This document shows positions 41,911-49,708 of a stretch of 64,000 nucleotides of DNA, in pieces. Under the pieces are notes generated by a model. It was not told the origin of the DNA. It worked only from the letters and a program-made list of their open reading frames with translations, and searched no databases. The position numbers were made by a program, and so were the translations under genes. Within the stretch, counting starts at the first letter, position 1, and every line of letters begins with the position of its first letter. This DNA is from an uncultured Collinsella sp. (GTDB taxonomy: Bacteria > Actinomycetota > Coriobacteriia > Coriobacteriales > Coriobacteriaceae), in NCBI GenBank assembly GCA_900540985.1, contig UQIC01000002.1, positions 1-64,000 on the forward strand, in the 5' to 3' direction.

Positions 41911-43341
41911 ATGGCTCTTTGGGGCGGTCGTTTTGAGGCGGGCGTGGCCGAGGTCACGCAGGAGTTTGGCGCGTCGCTGCCGGTCGACAAACATCTCTAT
42001 AAGCAGGATATCGCCGGCTCTAAGGCGCATGCCAAGATGTTGGCCGCTCAGGGCATCATCAGTGCCGAGGACGAGCAGGCGATTGCCAAGGGCCTGACCG
42101 GAATCGAACAGGATATCGATGCCGGCAACTTCACCTTCGATATCAACGACGAGGACATTCATATGTCCATCGAGAGCGAGCTGACGCGTCGCATCGGCGA
42201 GGCTGGCAAGCGCTTGCATACTGGGCGTTCGCGCAACGACCAGGTGGCGACCGATACGCGCCTGGGCGTCAAGGCGCTGGCCAAGGAGCTCATGGAGGCC
42301 AATCTTGAGCTGCGCCATGTGCTGGTGGATGCGGCCAAGAAGTACGACAAGGTGATTCTGCCGGGCTACACGCATATGCAGCACGCTCAGCCCGTGCTGC
42401 TCTCGCATCATCTGCTGGCGTATTCCTGGATGTTCGCGCGCGACTTTACGCGTCTAAAGGCCGCCTTCGATGCCGCCGACAACTGCCCGCTGGGTGCTGC
42501 CGCGCTTGCTGGTACGAGCTATCCGCTCGATCGCCAGATGACGGCTGCCGAACTTGGCTTTGCGGGCGTGATTCCCAACTCGCTCGATGCGGTTTCCGAC
42601 CGTGATTTCCTGCTCGATCTGCATTACGCCGGCTCCGTCATGGCCATGCACCTGTCGCGTCTTTCCGAGGAGATCGTGCTGTGGTCGAGCTCCGAATTTG
42701 GCTTTATCGCGCTTTCAGACTCCTACTCCACCGGCTCGTCTATCATGCCGCAGAAGAAGAATCCCGACTTTGCCGAGCTTATCCGCGGCAAGAGCGGCCG
42801 TGTGTATGGCAACCTGGTGCAGCTGCTCGTGACCATGAAGGGCCTGCCGCTTGCTTATAACAAGGATTTGCAGGAGGACAAGGAGGGCGCGCTCGATACC
42901 GCCCATACGCTCATGCAGTGCCTGTCGGTTATGGCCGGTATGATTTCGACTTGGGCCGTCAACGAGGATGCCATGGCGCGCGAGTGCGGCGTGGGTCACC
43001 TTGCCGCCACCGATGTTGCCGATTACCTGGCTAAGCGTGGTCTGCCGTTCCGCGAGGCTCATGCCGTGGTGGGGCATCTGGTTCTGATGTGTGAGAAGCG
43101 CGGCTGCAATCTTGAGGACCTGCCGTTTGAGGTGTTCCAGGAGGCAAGCCCGCTCTTTGAGCGCGACATTACCGAGGCGCTCGACATCCCGTCGATTGTC
43201 GCCGCGCGCACGACCGAGGGCGGCACCGCCCCTGCCGCCGTTGCCGTGCAGCTTGATCGCGCCGAGGCACAGCTCGTGGCTGACGAGGGTGTGTTTGGAT
43301 CACTGACTAAGGTCGTCGAGATGGGCCACGGGGTAAAGTAG
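41911..43341 (+). CDS. argH: Argininosuccinate lyase
   Basis: ArgH splits argininosuccinate into arginine and fumarate. ATG 41911 follows GAAAGGGGA. The 476-residue product is a fumarase/aspartase-superfamily enzyme, with LWGGRFEAGVAEVTQEFGAS at the start. DEDIHMSIESELTRRIGE, LHTGRSRNDQVATDTRL and GYTHMQHAQPVLLSHH follow. The catalytic signature is GSSIMPQKKNPDFAELIRGK near residues 278-297. It follows argG, completing the last two steps of arginine synthesis; earlier arg genes are outside the window. Confidence 0.97.
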   Translation: MALWGGRFEAGVAEVTQEFGASLPVDKHLYKQDIAGSKAHAKMLAAQGIISAEDEQAIAKGLTGIEQDIDAGNFTFDINDEDIHMSIESELTRRIGEAGKRLHTGRSRNDQVATDTRLGVKALAKELMEANLELRHVLVDAAKKYDKVILPGYTHMQHAQPVLLSHHLLAYSWMFARDFTRLKAAFDAADNCPLGAAALAGTSYPLDRQMTAAELGFAGVIPNSLDAVSDRDFLLDLHYAGSVMAMHLSRLSEEIVLWSSSEFGFIALSDSYSTGSSIMPQKKNPDFAELIRGKSGRVYGNLVQLLVTMKGLPLAYNKDLQEDKEGALDTAHTLMQCLSVMAGMISTWAVNEDAMARECGVGHLAATDVADYLAKRGLPFREAHAVVGHLVLMCEKRGCNLEDLPFEVFQEASPLFERDITEALDIPSIVAARTTEGGTAPAAVAVQLDRAEAQLVADEGVFGSLTKVVEMGHGVK

Positions 43342-43391
43342 GGATTTGGCTGAAGCCGTTTTGGCCATTTATTGATAAATCGTTGTTGCTT

Positions 43392-43425
43392 TACGGACGT
43401 CTGCTGATGTGGGCGTCCGTATTTT
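43392..43425 (+). terminator. Intrinsic terminator after argH
   Basis: TACGGACG (43392-43399) and CGTCCGTA (43414-43421) pair across 14 bases and are followed by TTTTG. The gap 43342-43724 otherwise shows only the ndk promoter region. Confidence 0.75.
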
Positions 43426-43591
43426 GTTGCTATGGGGGAGGGGCTTGTCGAGAACTTCTGTAGGACCTTTGGGCAGGTTGTGAAGGGGGTACGTTCACGG
43501 GCGGCAACCGACCGTCCGCTCGGTTCGATGCGGTTGATGTGCGGTCGGATGGTACTCTAATCGGGCCTCGAAACAGAAGTGACACAAATGG

Positions 43592-43661
43592 AACGTTTTA
43601 ATAAATTGTAACGTTTCAAAAAACAGCTTTTTGTTTACTGCAGCTAAAACTCTGTTACGAT
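43592..43661 (+). promoter_or_regulatory. ndk promoter with AACGTTT repeats
   Basis: TTTACT (43634-43639) and TACGAT (43656-43661) are 16 bases apart and could be -35 and -10 sites. Just upstream, AACGTTT occurs at 43592 and 43610, 18 bases apart, each containing the palindrome AACGTT. These could be operator half-sites. The surrounding 60 bases are AT-rich compared with the genome. Confidence 0.45.
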
Positions 43662-43724
43662 GCAGTCCGGGCGGGTGCCGGAATGGGACTTGGGCACGCG
43701 CGAACCTACTTGAAAGGCTACCTT

Positions 43725-44129
43725 ATGGCTATCGAGAAGACCTTCATCATGATTAAGCCCGACGCTGTGCGCGATCGTAAGATCGGCGAGATCGTCGCTC
43801 GCATTGAGCGTAGCGGCCTTGTCATCGAGCGCATGGAGATGACCACGCTCGAGCGCGCTACCGTCGAGGAGCACTACGCCCATCTGGCCGACAAGCCCTT
43901 CTTTGGTGGTCTCTGTGACTTTATGACGAGCGGCCCGGTCGTTAAGATGGTCGTTTCCGGTCTCTCCGCTGTCTCCAAGATGCGCACCCTTATGGGTGCT
44001 ACCAACCCGCTTGATGCTGCTCCCGGCACCATTCGCGGCGACTTCGCTGTCGATGTCAACGCTAACGTAATCCACGGCTCCGACTGCTTGGAGAACGCCG
44101 AGATCGAGATCAAGCGCTTCTTTGGCTAA
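43725..44129 (+). CDS. ndk: Nucleoside diphosphate kinase
   Basis: Ndk moves the terminal phosphate between nucleoside triphosphates and diphosphates through a phosphohistidine. ATG 43725 follows GAAAGG. The 134-residue product has EKTFIMIKPDAVRDRKIGEI at the start, the HYAHLADKPFFGGLCDFMTSG-type nucleotide loop, and GTIRGDFAVDVNANVIHGSD with the active-site histidine near residue 116. Length and motifs are standard. A strong hairpin terminator follows. Confidence 0.97.
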   Translation: MAIEKTFIMIKPDAVRDRKIGEIVARIERSGLVIERMEMTTLERATVEEHYAHLADKPFFGGLCDFMTSGPVVKMVVSGLSAVSKMRTLMGATNPLDAAPGTIRGDFAVDVNANVIHGSDCLENAEIEIKRFFG

Positions 44130-44168
44130 ACCAGCTTTGACTCCTTAAAGCTGTTAGCGTGTGGCTTT

Positions 44169-44204
44169 GGCGCCGCGGAATTCCATCCGCGGCGCCCATT
44201 TTAT
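44169..44204 (+). terminator. Intrinsic terminator after ndk
   Basis: GGCGCCGCGG and CCGCGGCGCC form a 10-bp perfect stem around AATTCCAT, followed by CATTTTATT. Confidence 0.85.
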
Positions 44205-44244
44205 TCCAGTAGATTTTTGGTAACCGCTTAGAAATCTACTAAAG

Positions 44245-44279
44245 AGCCCCCGCCCGGATGTTTCTTCCGGGCGGGGGCT
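44245..44279 (-). terminator. Intrinsic terminator after rpiB
   Basis: AGCCCCCGCCCGG (44245-44257) and CCGGGCGGGGGCT (44267-44279) form a 13-bp perfect stem with a 9-base loop. Read on the minus strand it is followed by CTTTAG. It lies 28 bases from the rpiB stop and faces the ndk terminator. Confidence 0.8.
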
Positions 44280-44306
44280 GGCGTTAGCGTATGGCTTTGT
44301 AGGTCT

Positions 44307-44774
44307 TTAGGCCTCGTCGACGACCTTGAGGCCGCGCGTGTGGTCGATCTCGTTGAGGAGGTTAACGCGACGCTCATGACGACCGCCCTCAAACTCGGCG
44401 TCGAGCCACTCGTCGACAATCATCTTGGCGAGCTCGGAGCCCACGACGCGGGCGCCAAAGGCGAGCACGTTGGTATTGTTGTGCATGCGGGAGAGCTTGG
44501 CGCTGAAGGGCTCGGAGCACACGACGGCGCGAACACCTTCGACCTTGTTGGCGGCCAGGCTGATGCCGACGCCGGTACCGCAGATCAGGATACCCAGGTC
44601 GACGTCACCGTTGGCAACGGCCTTACCCACCTTGTAGCCGGCGATGGGGTAATCAAAGCTCTCGGAGGTGTCGGTTCCAAAGTTCACGACCTCGCAGCCG
44701 CGCTCCTTCAGGTGCTCGGAAATGATGTTCTTGAGCTCGACGGCGGCATGGTCGTTGCCGATACCAATCTTCAT
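44307..44774 (-). CDS. rpiB: Ribose 5-phosphate isomerase B (RpiB/LacAB family)
   Basis: RpiB interconverts ribose 5-phosphate and ribulose 5-phosphate; close relatives act on allose or galactose phosphates. The 155-residue product starts IGIGNDHAAVELKNIISEHL. It has the catalytic-region LGILICGTGVGISLAANKVEGVRA-type segment, the cysteine in ICGTGVG, and HNNTNVLAFGARVVG. The family phosphate-binding arginine lies near GGRHERRV at residues 133-140. ATG 44774 follows AGAGAGGAA on the minus strand. It stands alone between two terminators. Confidence 0.93.
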   Translation of the reverse strand: MKIGIGNDHAAVELKNIISEHLKERGCEVVNFGTDTSESFDYPIAGYKVGKAVANGDVDLGILICGTGVGISLAANKVEGVRAVVCSEPFSAKLSRMHNNTNVLAFGARVVGSELAKMIVDEWLDAEFEGGRHERRVNLLNEIDHTRGLKVVDEA

Positions 44775-44991
44775 GAGTGGTTCCTCTCTGGTCCGTGCGG
44801 CGGAATTGCTAAAGGTTTTACCGCGTTCGACTGCATGATAGCGCGACTTTTGTGTAAACGCTCGGGCGTTTTTTGGTCAAACGCTTTAGCATGCAACAAG
44901 ACCGGCTTTTCATGAATGAATGCCGTCAGATTGCGCTTAAGCGCCGTCCGTCGGAACCATGGTTGCGGTTTCTGATGCATTGTTATCAAAT

Positions 44992-45009
44992 AAAAGAGTT
45001 AACTCTTTT
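44992..45009. promoter_or_regulatory. 18-bp perfect palindrome upstream of cyuA
   Basis: AAAAGAGTTAACTCTTTT is a perfect palindrome. It ends 36 bases before the cyuA start and 16 bases before TATACA (45026-45031), which may be the -10 site, so it overlaps the expected -35. That is the place of an operator for a dimeric regulator. Confidence 0.55.
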
Positions 45010-45045
45010 TGAGAGCCCAGTCCGTTATACAAGTAGGAGATACCT

Positions 45046-46365
45046 ATGCCTGCCGATTCCCTTCGTGATACCGCGTTTTGCGATGTTTTGAACCGCGAGC
45101 TTGTCTGTGCGCTCGGCTGCACCGAGCCTATTGCCGTTGCCTATGCAGCGGCGCTGGCGAGCCAGACGCTCGGTTGCGAACCCGATCATATGGATGTCGC
45201 CTGCTCGGGCAACATCATCAAGAACGTTAAGAGCGTGACCGTGCCCAATTCGGGCGGTATGCACGGTATTGAGGCGGCGGCCGTGCTGGGTGCCGTGGGC
45301 GGCGACGCCAAGAGCGCGCTTGAGGTGCTCGAGAGCGTTGACGATAAAGACCGTGCTCGTGTGGCCGAGCTCCTCGCCGATGCCGGCTACTGCGATGTGT
45401 CGCTTGTCGAGGGTGTGCCCAACCTCTACATCAAGGTGACTGCCACAGCCGGGGGCCATACCGCAGTCGTCGAGATTACCGACCACCACACCAATGTCAC
45501 GTGCCATACGCTCGACGGTATTCCGGTATGCGGCAAGTCGGCGGGGGAGTGTGCCGCCTGCGCCGAGCGCGTTATGGCCGAGCGTGCGGCAGATAGCGCT
45601 GACACGCCCATGTCGATTGAGTCCATCATCGACTTTATTGAGGACGGCGACATCGATGGTGCCCGCGCTGCCGTTGAGCGTCAGATTGAGCTGAACGGCG
45701 CGATCAGCGCCGAGGGCCTGGCGCACGCTTGGGGTGCCGAGGTTGGCCGCACGCTGCTGGGTGCTCGTGCCGATGACGTCGCCTGCCGTGCCCGCGCCCG
45801 TGCGGCCGCCGGGTCCGACGCCCGCATGAACGGCTGTGCGCTGCCGGTCGCCATTGTGTGCGGCTCGGGCAACCAGGGCATTACCTGCGCACTGCCCGTT
45901 ATGGAGTATGCCGAGTACCTGCGCTGCGACCACGATCGCCTGGTGCGCGCCGTGATGCTGTCCGATCTTATCGCTGTGCATATCAAGAGCTATATTGGTG
46001 CGCTCTCGGCGTTTTGCGGTGCTATTTGCGCCGCGTGTGGCGCCGGCGCTGCGATTACCTGGCTGTGTGGTGGCACGCGCGAGCAGATTGGCGCGACGGT
46101 TTCGAACACACTCGGTAACGTGGGCGGCATCGTGTGCGATGGCGCCAAGGCAAGCTGTGCCGCCAAGATTTCCGCTGCCGTTGATGCGGCGATTCTAGGT
46201 CACGATATGGCCATGCAGGGTCGTGGCTTCCGCGCCGGCGAGGGCCTGATCCAGGATACCGTCGAGCAGACAATCGCCAGCATGGGCTACGTGGGCCGTG
46301 TGGGTATGAAAGATACCGATGTCGAGATCCTCAACATCATGATCGGCAAGACTCGAGTCTGTTAG
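45046..46365 (+). CDS. cyuA: L-cysteine desulfidase family protein (CyuA/UPF0597)
   Basis: CyuA-type enzymes are oxygen-sensitive iron-sulfur proteins that break L-cysteine into pyruvate, ammonia and sulfide. The 439-residue product opens with ELVCALGCTEPIAVAYAAAL near residues 18-37, the family block. CSGNIIKNVKSVTVPNSGG near 51-69 carries a candidate cluster cysteine, and CGSGNQGITCALPVMEYA near 270-287 another. It has an unusually high cysteine content. The neighbours do not include a cysteine transporter. An 18-bp palindrome in the promoter suggests specific control. Family assignment is firm; the substrate is from family knowledge. Confidence 0.88.
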   Translation: MPADSLRDTAFCDVLNRELVCALGCTEPIAVAYAAALASQTLGCEPDHMDVACSGNIIKNVKSVTVPNSGGMHGIEAAAVLGAVGGDAKSALEVLESVDDKDRARVAELLADAGYCDVSLVEGVPNLYIKVTATAGGHTAVVEITDHHTNVTCHTLDGIPVCGKSAGECAACAERVMAERAADSADTPMSIESIIDFIEDGDIDGARAAVERQIELNGAISAEGLAHAWGAEVGRTLLGARADDVACRARARAAAGSDARMNGCALPVAIVCGSGNQGITCALPVMEYAEYLRCDHDRLVRAVMLSDLIAVHIKSYIGALSAFCGAICAACGAGAAITWLCGGTREQIGATVSNTLGNVGGIVCDGAKASCAAKISAAVDAAILGHDMAMQGRGFRAGEGLIQDTVEQTIASMGYVGRVGMKDTDVEILNIMIGKTRVC

Positions 46366-46397
46366 TTACGCGGTTTTACCAAACCGCGTAACCAGTC

Positions 46398-46509
46398 GAC
46401 GCTGCAAACGCCCCTAAGCGGCAATCTGCCTTTCAATCGTCGGGCATGGCCAGAAGGCCTATGCCCTCCTCTTTCAAGGCACATTGCTCGCTTAGGGGCG
46501 TTTTCGCTG
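46398..46509. ncRNA. Structured element A (three-part hairpin, paired with element B)
   Basis: A 15-bp perfect outer stem (46406-46420 with 46489-46503) encloses GCAA-TC-TGCCTT (46421-46432), which pairs with AAGGCA-CA-TTGC (46476-46487). A central hairpin, GGGCAT-GGCC-AGAA-GGCC-T-ATGCCC, lies at 46442-46466. GACGCTGC on the left and TCGCTG on the right border it. The same plan recurs at 49487-49599 with different outer-stem sequence. It fills the gap between two converging genes. It may be an RNA, a bidirectional terminator or a palindromic repeat. The Collinsella-1 RNA motif is worth comparing. Confidence 0.6.
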
Positions 46510-46554
46510 ACTTATGCTCAACCTGCGGCGCTATTTTGTTTGGTGGGAGGGGTC

Positions 46555-47313
46555 CTATGACAGTTCGTCGGCTACTTGGTGTTCGTAGAAGGCTTCTACT
46601 ACGGCGTTGAAATCGCGGGCGAAGTCTTCCATGGTTCCGTGCCAGGTGGCTCGGCCGGGTTTTCCCTGGCCAACATAGGCAGTTTGAATGCCGCAGGCGG
46701 GGCTAGGGAAGTCGCGCTTGGGATCGTTGCCCACCATAAGGACCTCGTGTGGGTCGAGTCCCATCACCTGAAGCTGCTCGAGATAGTAGGTGGCATCGGG
46801 CTTGCAGCGGGTGGTGTTTCCCATATGCGTCACGAGTTCAAAGGGGGCGTCGGCCAGGTCGCCCCAGCCCATGCGGCACTCGATGGCCCCCTGCGGAAAG
46901 CTGGGGTTGGTAAAGAGCGCACAACGCAGTCCAGCGTCCTGTACGGCCTGGAGCGCGGCGTGTGCGCCGGGCATGGCGTGGGCGTTGATGACATCGTCGT
47001 TCTTGTACGGAAGAACTTCGCGGTCGTAGTAGGTAAACGCCTCGTAGATGAGGGGATCGGAGAGGCAAATGCCGCACCGGCGCTCAACCTCTTCTTGGTA
47101 GAACTCAAGATTGGTGCGATTATCCGTGCCGCTGCGGCGATTGGCGTTGAGGTCGACCAGAATGGTGCCGAGGCGCGCCATCGTGCCACCGCGGCTGCGG
47201 CGTCCGATATCCGCGAGCATCGACGAGACATCCTTAAAATAGCGAAGGATGAACGCGTTGAGGTTGATGCTAAGAAGCGTCTCGTCCATATCGAAAACGA
47301 CTGCTTTGAGCAC
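46555..47313 (-). CDS. HAD-superfamily hydrolase
   Basis: The 252-residue product is a subfamily IA HAD phosphatase of unknown substrate. Motif I is VVFDMDETLLSINL near residues 5-18, with the nucleophile and acid aspartates. Motif II is ALFTNPSFPQ, motif III has the lysine of RCKPDATYY, and motif IV is LMVGNDPKRDFPSPACGI near residues 193-210. A helical cap lies between about residues 18 and 115. The start codon is GTG at 47313 with GAGAAAGGTG upstream on the minus strand. It converges on cyuA with structured element A between. Confidence 0.85.
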   Translation of the reverse strand: MLKAVVFDMDETLLSINLNAFILRYFKDVSSMLADIGRRSRGGTMARLGTILVDLNANRRSGTDNRTNLEFYQEEVERRCGICLSDPLIYEAFTYYDREVLPYKNDDVINAHAMPGAHAALQAVQDAGLRCALFTNPSFPQGAIECRMGWGDLADAPFELVTHMGNTTRCKPDATYYLEQLQVMGLDPHEVLMVGNDPKRDFPSPACGIQTAYVGQGKPGRATWHGTMEDFARDFNAVVEAFYEHQVADELS

Positions 47314-47467
47314 GCGGGCACCTTTCTCGATAAATCGTTCCAGAATCGTTGCTCCGGATTCTTTACCCCAAAGCCGTATGCCTAACTGCCTATCGTCAAC
47401 TTATGGGGACGGTCGTCCACAAGATTGCGAAAAAGTCTCCATACGAGTAAAAAATCGCAGTTCACGC

Positions 47468-47496
47468 TTGAAATCGAAATGATTTCCCCGTAACCT
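47468..47496 (+). promoter_or_regulatory. Candidate rpsA promoter
   Basis: TTGAAA (47468-47473) and TAACCT (47491-47496) are separated by 17 bases, 132 bases before the rpsA start. The 314-base gap 47314-47627 holds no other feature I can support. A 5' leader of about 120 bases would follow, long enough for leader-mediated control. Confidence 0.45.
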
Positions 47497-47627
47497 ATAC
47501 GAACGTGATTGCATAAGCGTCACATTAGTATCTGTCGGCTCCCGAGTGTTCCTAAACGTTGTGTGCTTGTCGCACCCTTCTGTAGGTCCTAGCAATCGGG
47601 GCCCCGTAGTTCGAAAGGGGTCCACCT

Positions 47628-48794
47628 TTGAGTGAGATTCAGAACTCGTCCATTTTCTCTCTTGACGATGTCAACGAGGAGGAGATGAACAACCTCATCG
47701 ACGGTACGATTACCGACTTTGATGAGGGCGATCTCGTTAACGGCACTGTCGTTAAGATCGAGCATGACGAGGTGCTCGTTGACATCGGATTCAAGTCCGA
47801 GGGCGTTATCCCGGTCCGCGAGCTGTCCATCCGCAAGGACGCTAACCCTGCAGACATCGTTGCACTCGGTGATCCCATCGAGGCTCTGGTTCTCCAGAAG
47901 GAGGACAAGGATGGTCGTCTGGTACTGTCCAAGAAGCGTGCCGAGTACGAGCGTGCTTGGAACCGCATCGAGGAGAAGTTCAACTCCGGCGAGAACGTCG
48001 AGGGCGAGGTTATCGAAGTTGTCAAGGGCGGCCTGATCCTCGACATCGGCCTGCGTGGCTTCCTGCCCGCTTCCCTCGTCGACCTCCGTCGCGTCAAGGA
48101 CCTCACCTCCTACATGGGCACCCGCATCGAGGCCCGCGTCATCGAGATGGACCGCAACCGCAACAACGTCGTCCTCTCCCGTCGCGTCGTGCTCGAGGAG
48201 TCCCGTAAGGCTGAGCGCTCCGAGATCCTGTCCAAGCTCAAGTCTGGTATGCGTCTCCAGGGCACCGTTTCCTCCATCGTCGACTTCGGCGCCTTCGTCG
48301 ACCTCGGCGGTATCGACGGCCTCATCCACATCTCCGAGCTCTCCTGGAACCACGTCAACCATCCTTCCGAGGTTGTCAAGGTCGGCCAGGAGGTCGAGGT
48401 CGAGGTTCTCGACGTCGATCTCAACCGCGAGCGCATCTCCCTGGGTCTCAAGCAGACCACCGAGGATCCGTGGCGCGCACTGGTCAAGAAGTACCCCGTC
48501 GGCGCCATCGTCGAGGGCACTGTGACCAAGCTTGTCCCGTTCGGCGCTTTCGTCGACCTGGGCGAGGGCATCGAGGGCCTGGTGCACATCTCCGAGATGG
48601 CCAACAAGCACGTCGATCAGCCTTCTCAGGTCACCCATGTGGGCGACAAGGTTCAGGTCAAGGTCATGGAGATCGACCTCGACCGTCGTCGTATCTCCCT
48701 GTCCATGAAGTCTGCTGCTGAGACTCTGGGCGTCGAGATCGAGGTTACCCCGCTGCCTTCCGAGAAGAAGGACGAGGAGACCGACGCCGAGTAA
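47628..48794 (+). CDS. rpsA: 30S ribosomal protein S1
   Basis: S1 helps the 30S subunit bind and unfold mRNA. The start is TTG 47628, seven bases after GAAAGGGG. The 388-residue product has four S1 RNA-binding repeats, beginning near residues 35 (GDLVNGTVVKIEHDEVLVDI), 120 (GENVEGEVIEVVKGGLILDI), 205 (GMRLQGTVSSIVDFGAFVDL) and 290 (GAIVEGTVTKLVPFGAFVDL). This is shorter than the six-repeat E. coli protein and resembles the four-repeat forms of Gram-positive bacteria. The tail is acidic. A strong terminator follows. Confidence 0.95.
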   Translation: MSEIQNSSIFSLDDVNEEEMNNLIDGTITDFDEGDLVNGTVVKIEHDEVLVDIGFKSEGVIPVRELSIRKDANPADIVALGDPIEALVLQKEDKDGRLVLSKKRAEYERAWNRIEEKFNSGENVEGEVIEVVKGGLILDIGLRGFLPASLVDLRRVKDLTSYMGTRIEARVIEMDRNRNNVVLSRRVVLEESRKAERSEILSKLKSGMRLQGTVSSIVDFGAFVDLGGIDGLIHISELSWNHVNHPSEVVKVGQEVEVEVLDVDLNRERISLGLKQTTEDPWRALVKKYPVGAIVEGTVTKLVPFGAFVDLGEGIEGLVHISEMANKHVDQPSQVTHVGDKVQVKVMEIDLDRRRISLSMKSAAETLGVEIEVTPLPSEKKDEETDAE

Positions 48795-48817
48795 ATCGGT
48801 TTGACGATCACTTGTTT

Positions 48818-48851
48818 AAGGGATCCGTCCGTAATGGACGGATCCCTTTTT
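48818..48851 (+). terminator. Intrinsic terminator after rpsA
   Basis: AAGGGATCCGTCC and GGACGGATCCCTT form a 13-bp perfect stem with a GTAAT loop and a T-run. Confidence 0.93.
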
Positions 48852-48901
48852 GCATTTGGCGCCGAGATGCGCAATGCTGCCGGGCTGTCCACAGGCTATT
48901 G

Positions 48902-48954
48902 GATTGTCGGTGCATGAAAAAATGCCGACATCCCGCCTCGGGGAGGAGGCGGGA
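48902..48954. other. Two adjacent hairpins between rpsA and rnpB
   Basis: An imperfect stem GTCGG...CCGAC with GCAT/ATGC inside is followed by TCCCGCCTC (48931-48939) and GAGGCGGGA (48946-48954). I see no gene in 48852-49119. This could be part of a small RNA or of the rnpB upstream region. Confidence 0.35.
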
Positions 48955-49119
48955 ACACACCGAGTAGACGGAGGGGTGCGGAGCGCGGTCGCGTCTCGAC
49001 TGACGACGTTGCCCATCGACAGGACCATTGTAACGCATGGCGGTTCTTGGTTTATCGTGTCGAGCGTTTGCGTTGTGCCATTGCCTGCGGCAACGGTGTG
49101 TTACACTCTTGCACTGCTG

Positions 49120-49473
49120 AGTGGGCCAGACGGTCGCGCGATGTGCTGCTTGCAGTACGCGTGAGGAAAGTCCGGGCTCCAGAGGGCGGGATGCCGGCTA
49201 ACGGCCGGGCGGAGTGATCCGACGGAAAGCGCCGCAGAAAAGAAGACTCCCACCTGCGCCGCAAGGCGTAAAGGGAAAAGCTGAAACGGTGGTGTAAGAG
49301 ACCACCAGCGTCGTGGCAACACGGCGGCTTGGCAAGCCCCATCCGGAGCAAGCGCGAATAGGAACGCTATGGGCCGGCCCGGTCCGCGTTCGGGTAGCGT
49401 GCGTGGAGCTGCACGGTAACGTGCAGACAAGATAAATGACCGTTCACGACAGAACCCGGCTTATAGGCCCACT
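49120..49473 (+). ncRNA. rnpB: RNase P RNA (class A)
   Basis: This is the catalytic RNA of RNase P, which trims tRNA 5' ends. P1 is AGTGGGCC at 49120 pairing with GGCCCACT ending at 49473. The conserved P4 strands are present: GAGGAAAGTCCGGGCTCC near 49162-49179, and ACAGAACCCGGCTTATAGG near the end. GAGTGATCCGACGGAAAG and AGACAAGATAAATGACCG are other conserved parts of the bacterial core. The length of about 354 bases fits a class A RNA. A TACACT at 49102-49107 may be the -10 site. Structured element B begins 14 bases after it. Confidence 0.97.
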
Positions 49474-49486
49474 TGGCAACTATGTT

Positions 49487-49599
49487 GACGCTGCGAACCC
49501 GTCAGCGCGGCAATCTGCCTTTCAAGCCTTCGGGCATGACCATAAGGTCAATGCCCTTGTCTTTCAAGGCACCTTGCTCGCGCTGACGGGTTCTCGCTG
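49487..49599. ncRNA. Structured element B (paired with element A)
   Basis: A 14-bp perfect outer stem joins 49496-49509 to 49579-49592. Inside, GCAA-TC-TGCCTT (49510-49521) pairs with AAGGCA-CC-TTGC. A central hairpin, GGGCAT-GACC-ATAA-GGTC-A-ATGCCC, lies at 49532-49556. GACGCTGC and TCGCTG border it as in element A. The outer stem sequence differs from element A at most positions yet is fully paired, and GGCC/GGCC in A becomes GACC/GGTC here, a compensatory change. It lies between rnpB and yigZ. No T-run follows. Confidence 0.6.
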
Positions 49600-49708
49600 T
49601 TGGTGACGGTATCATTGGCGTTTCCGTTCTATTTACCGAGGTTATCGGTACGGCCTTTGCCGTATTATTGAGGCTGTTTGTTGCTTTGCTTGTTGTTGAG
49701 GGGCTTTG

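Noticed and set aside
49101..49430. Open frames across 49052-49430 on the minus strand
   Set aside because: They lie over RNase P RNA, which has its full conserved core.
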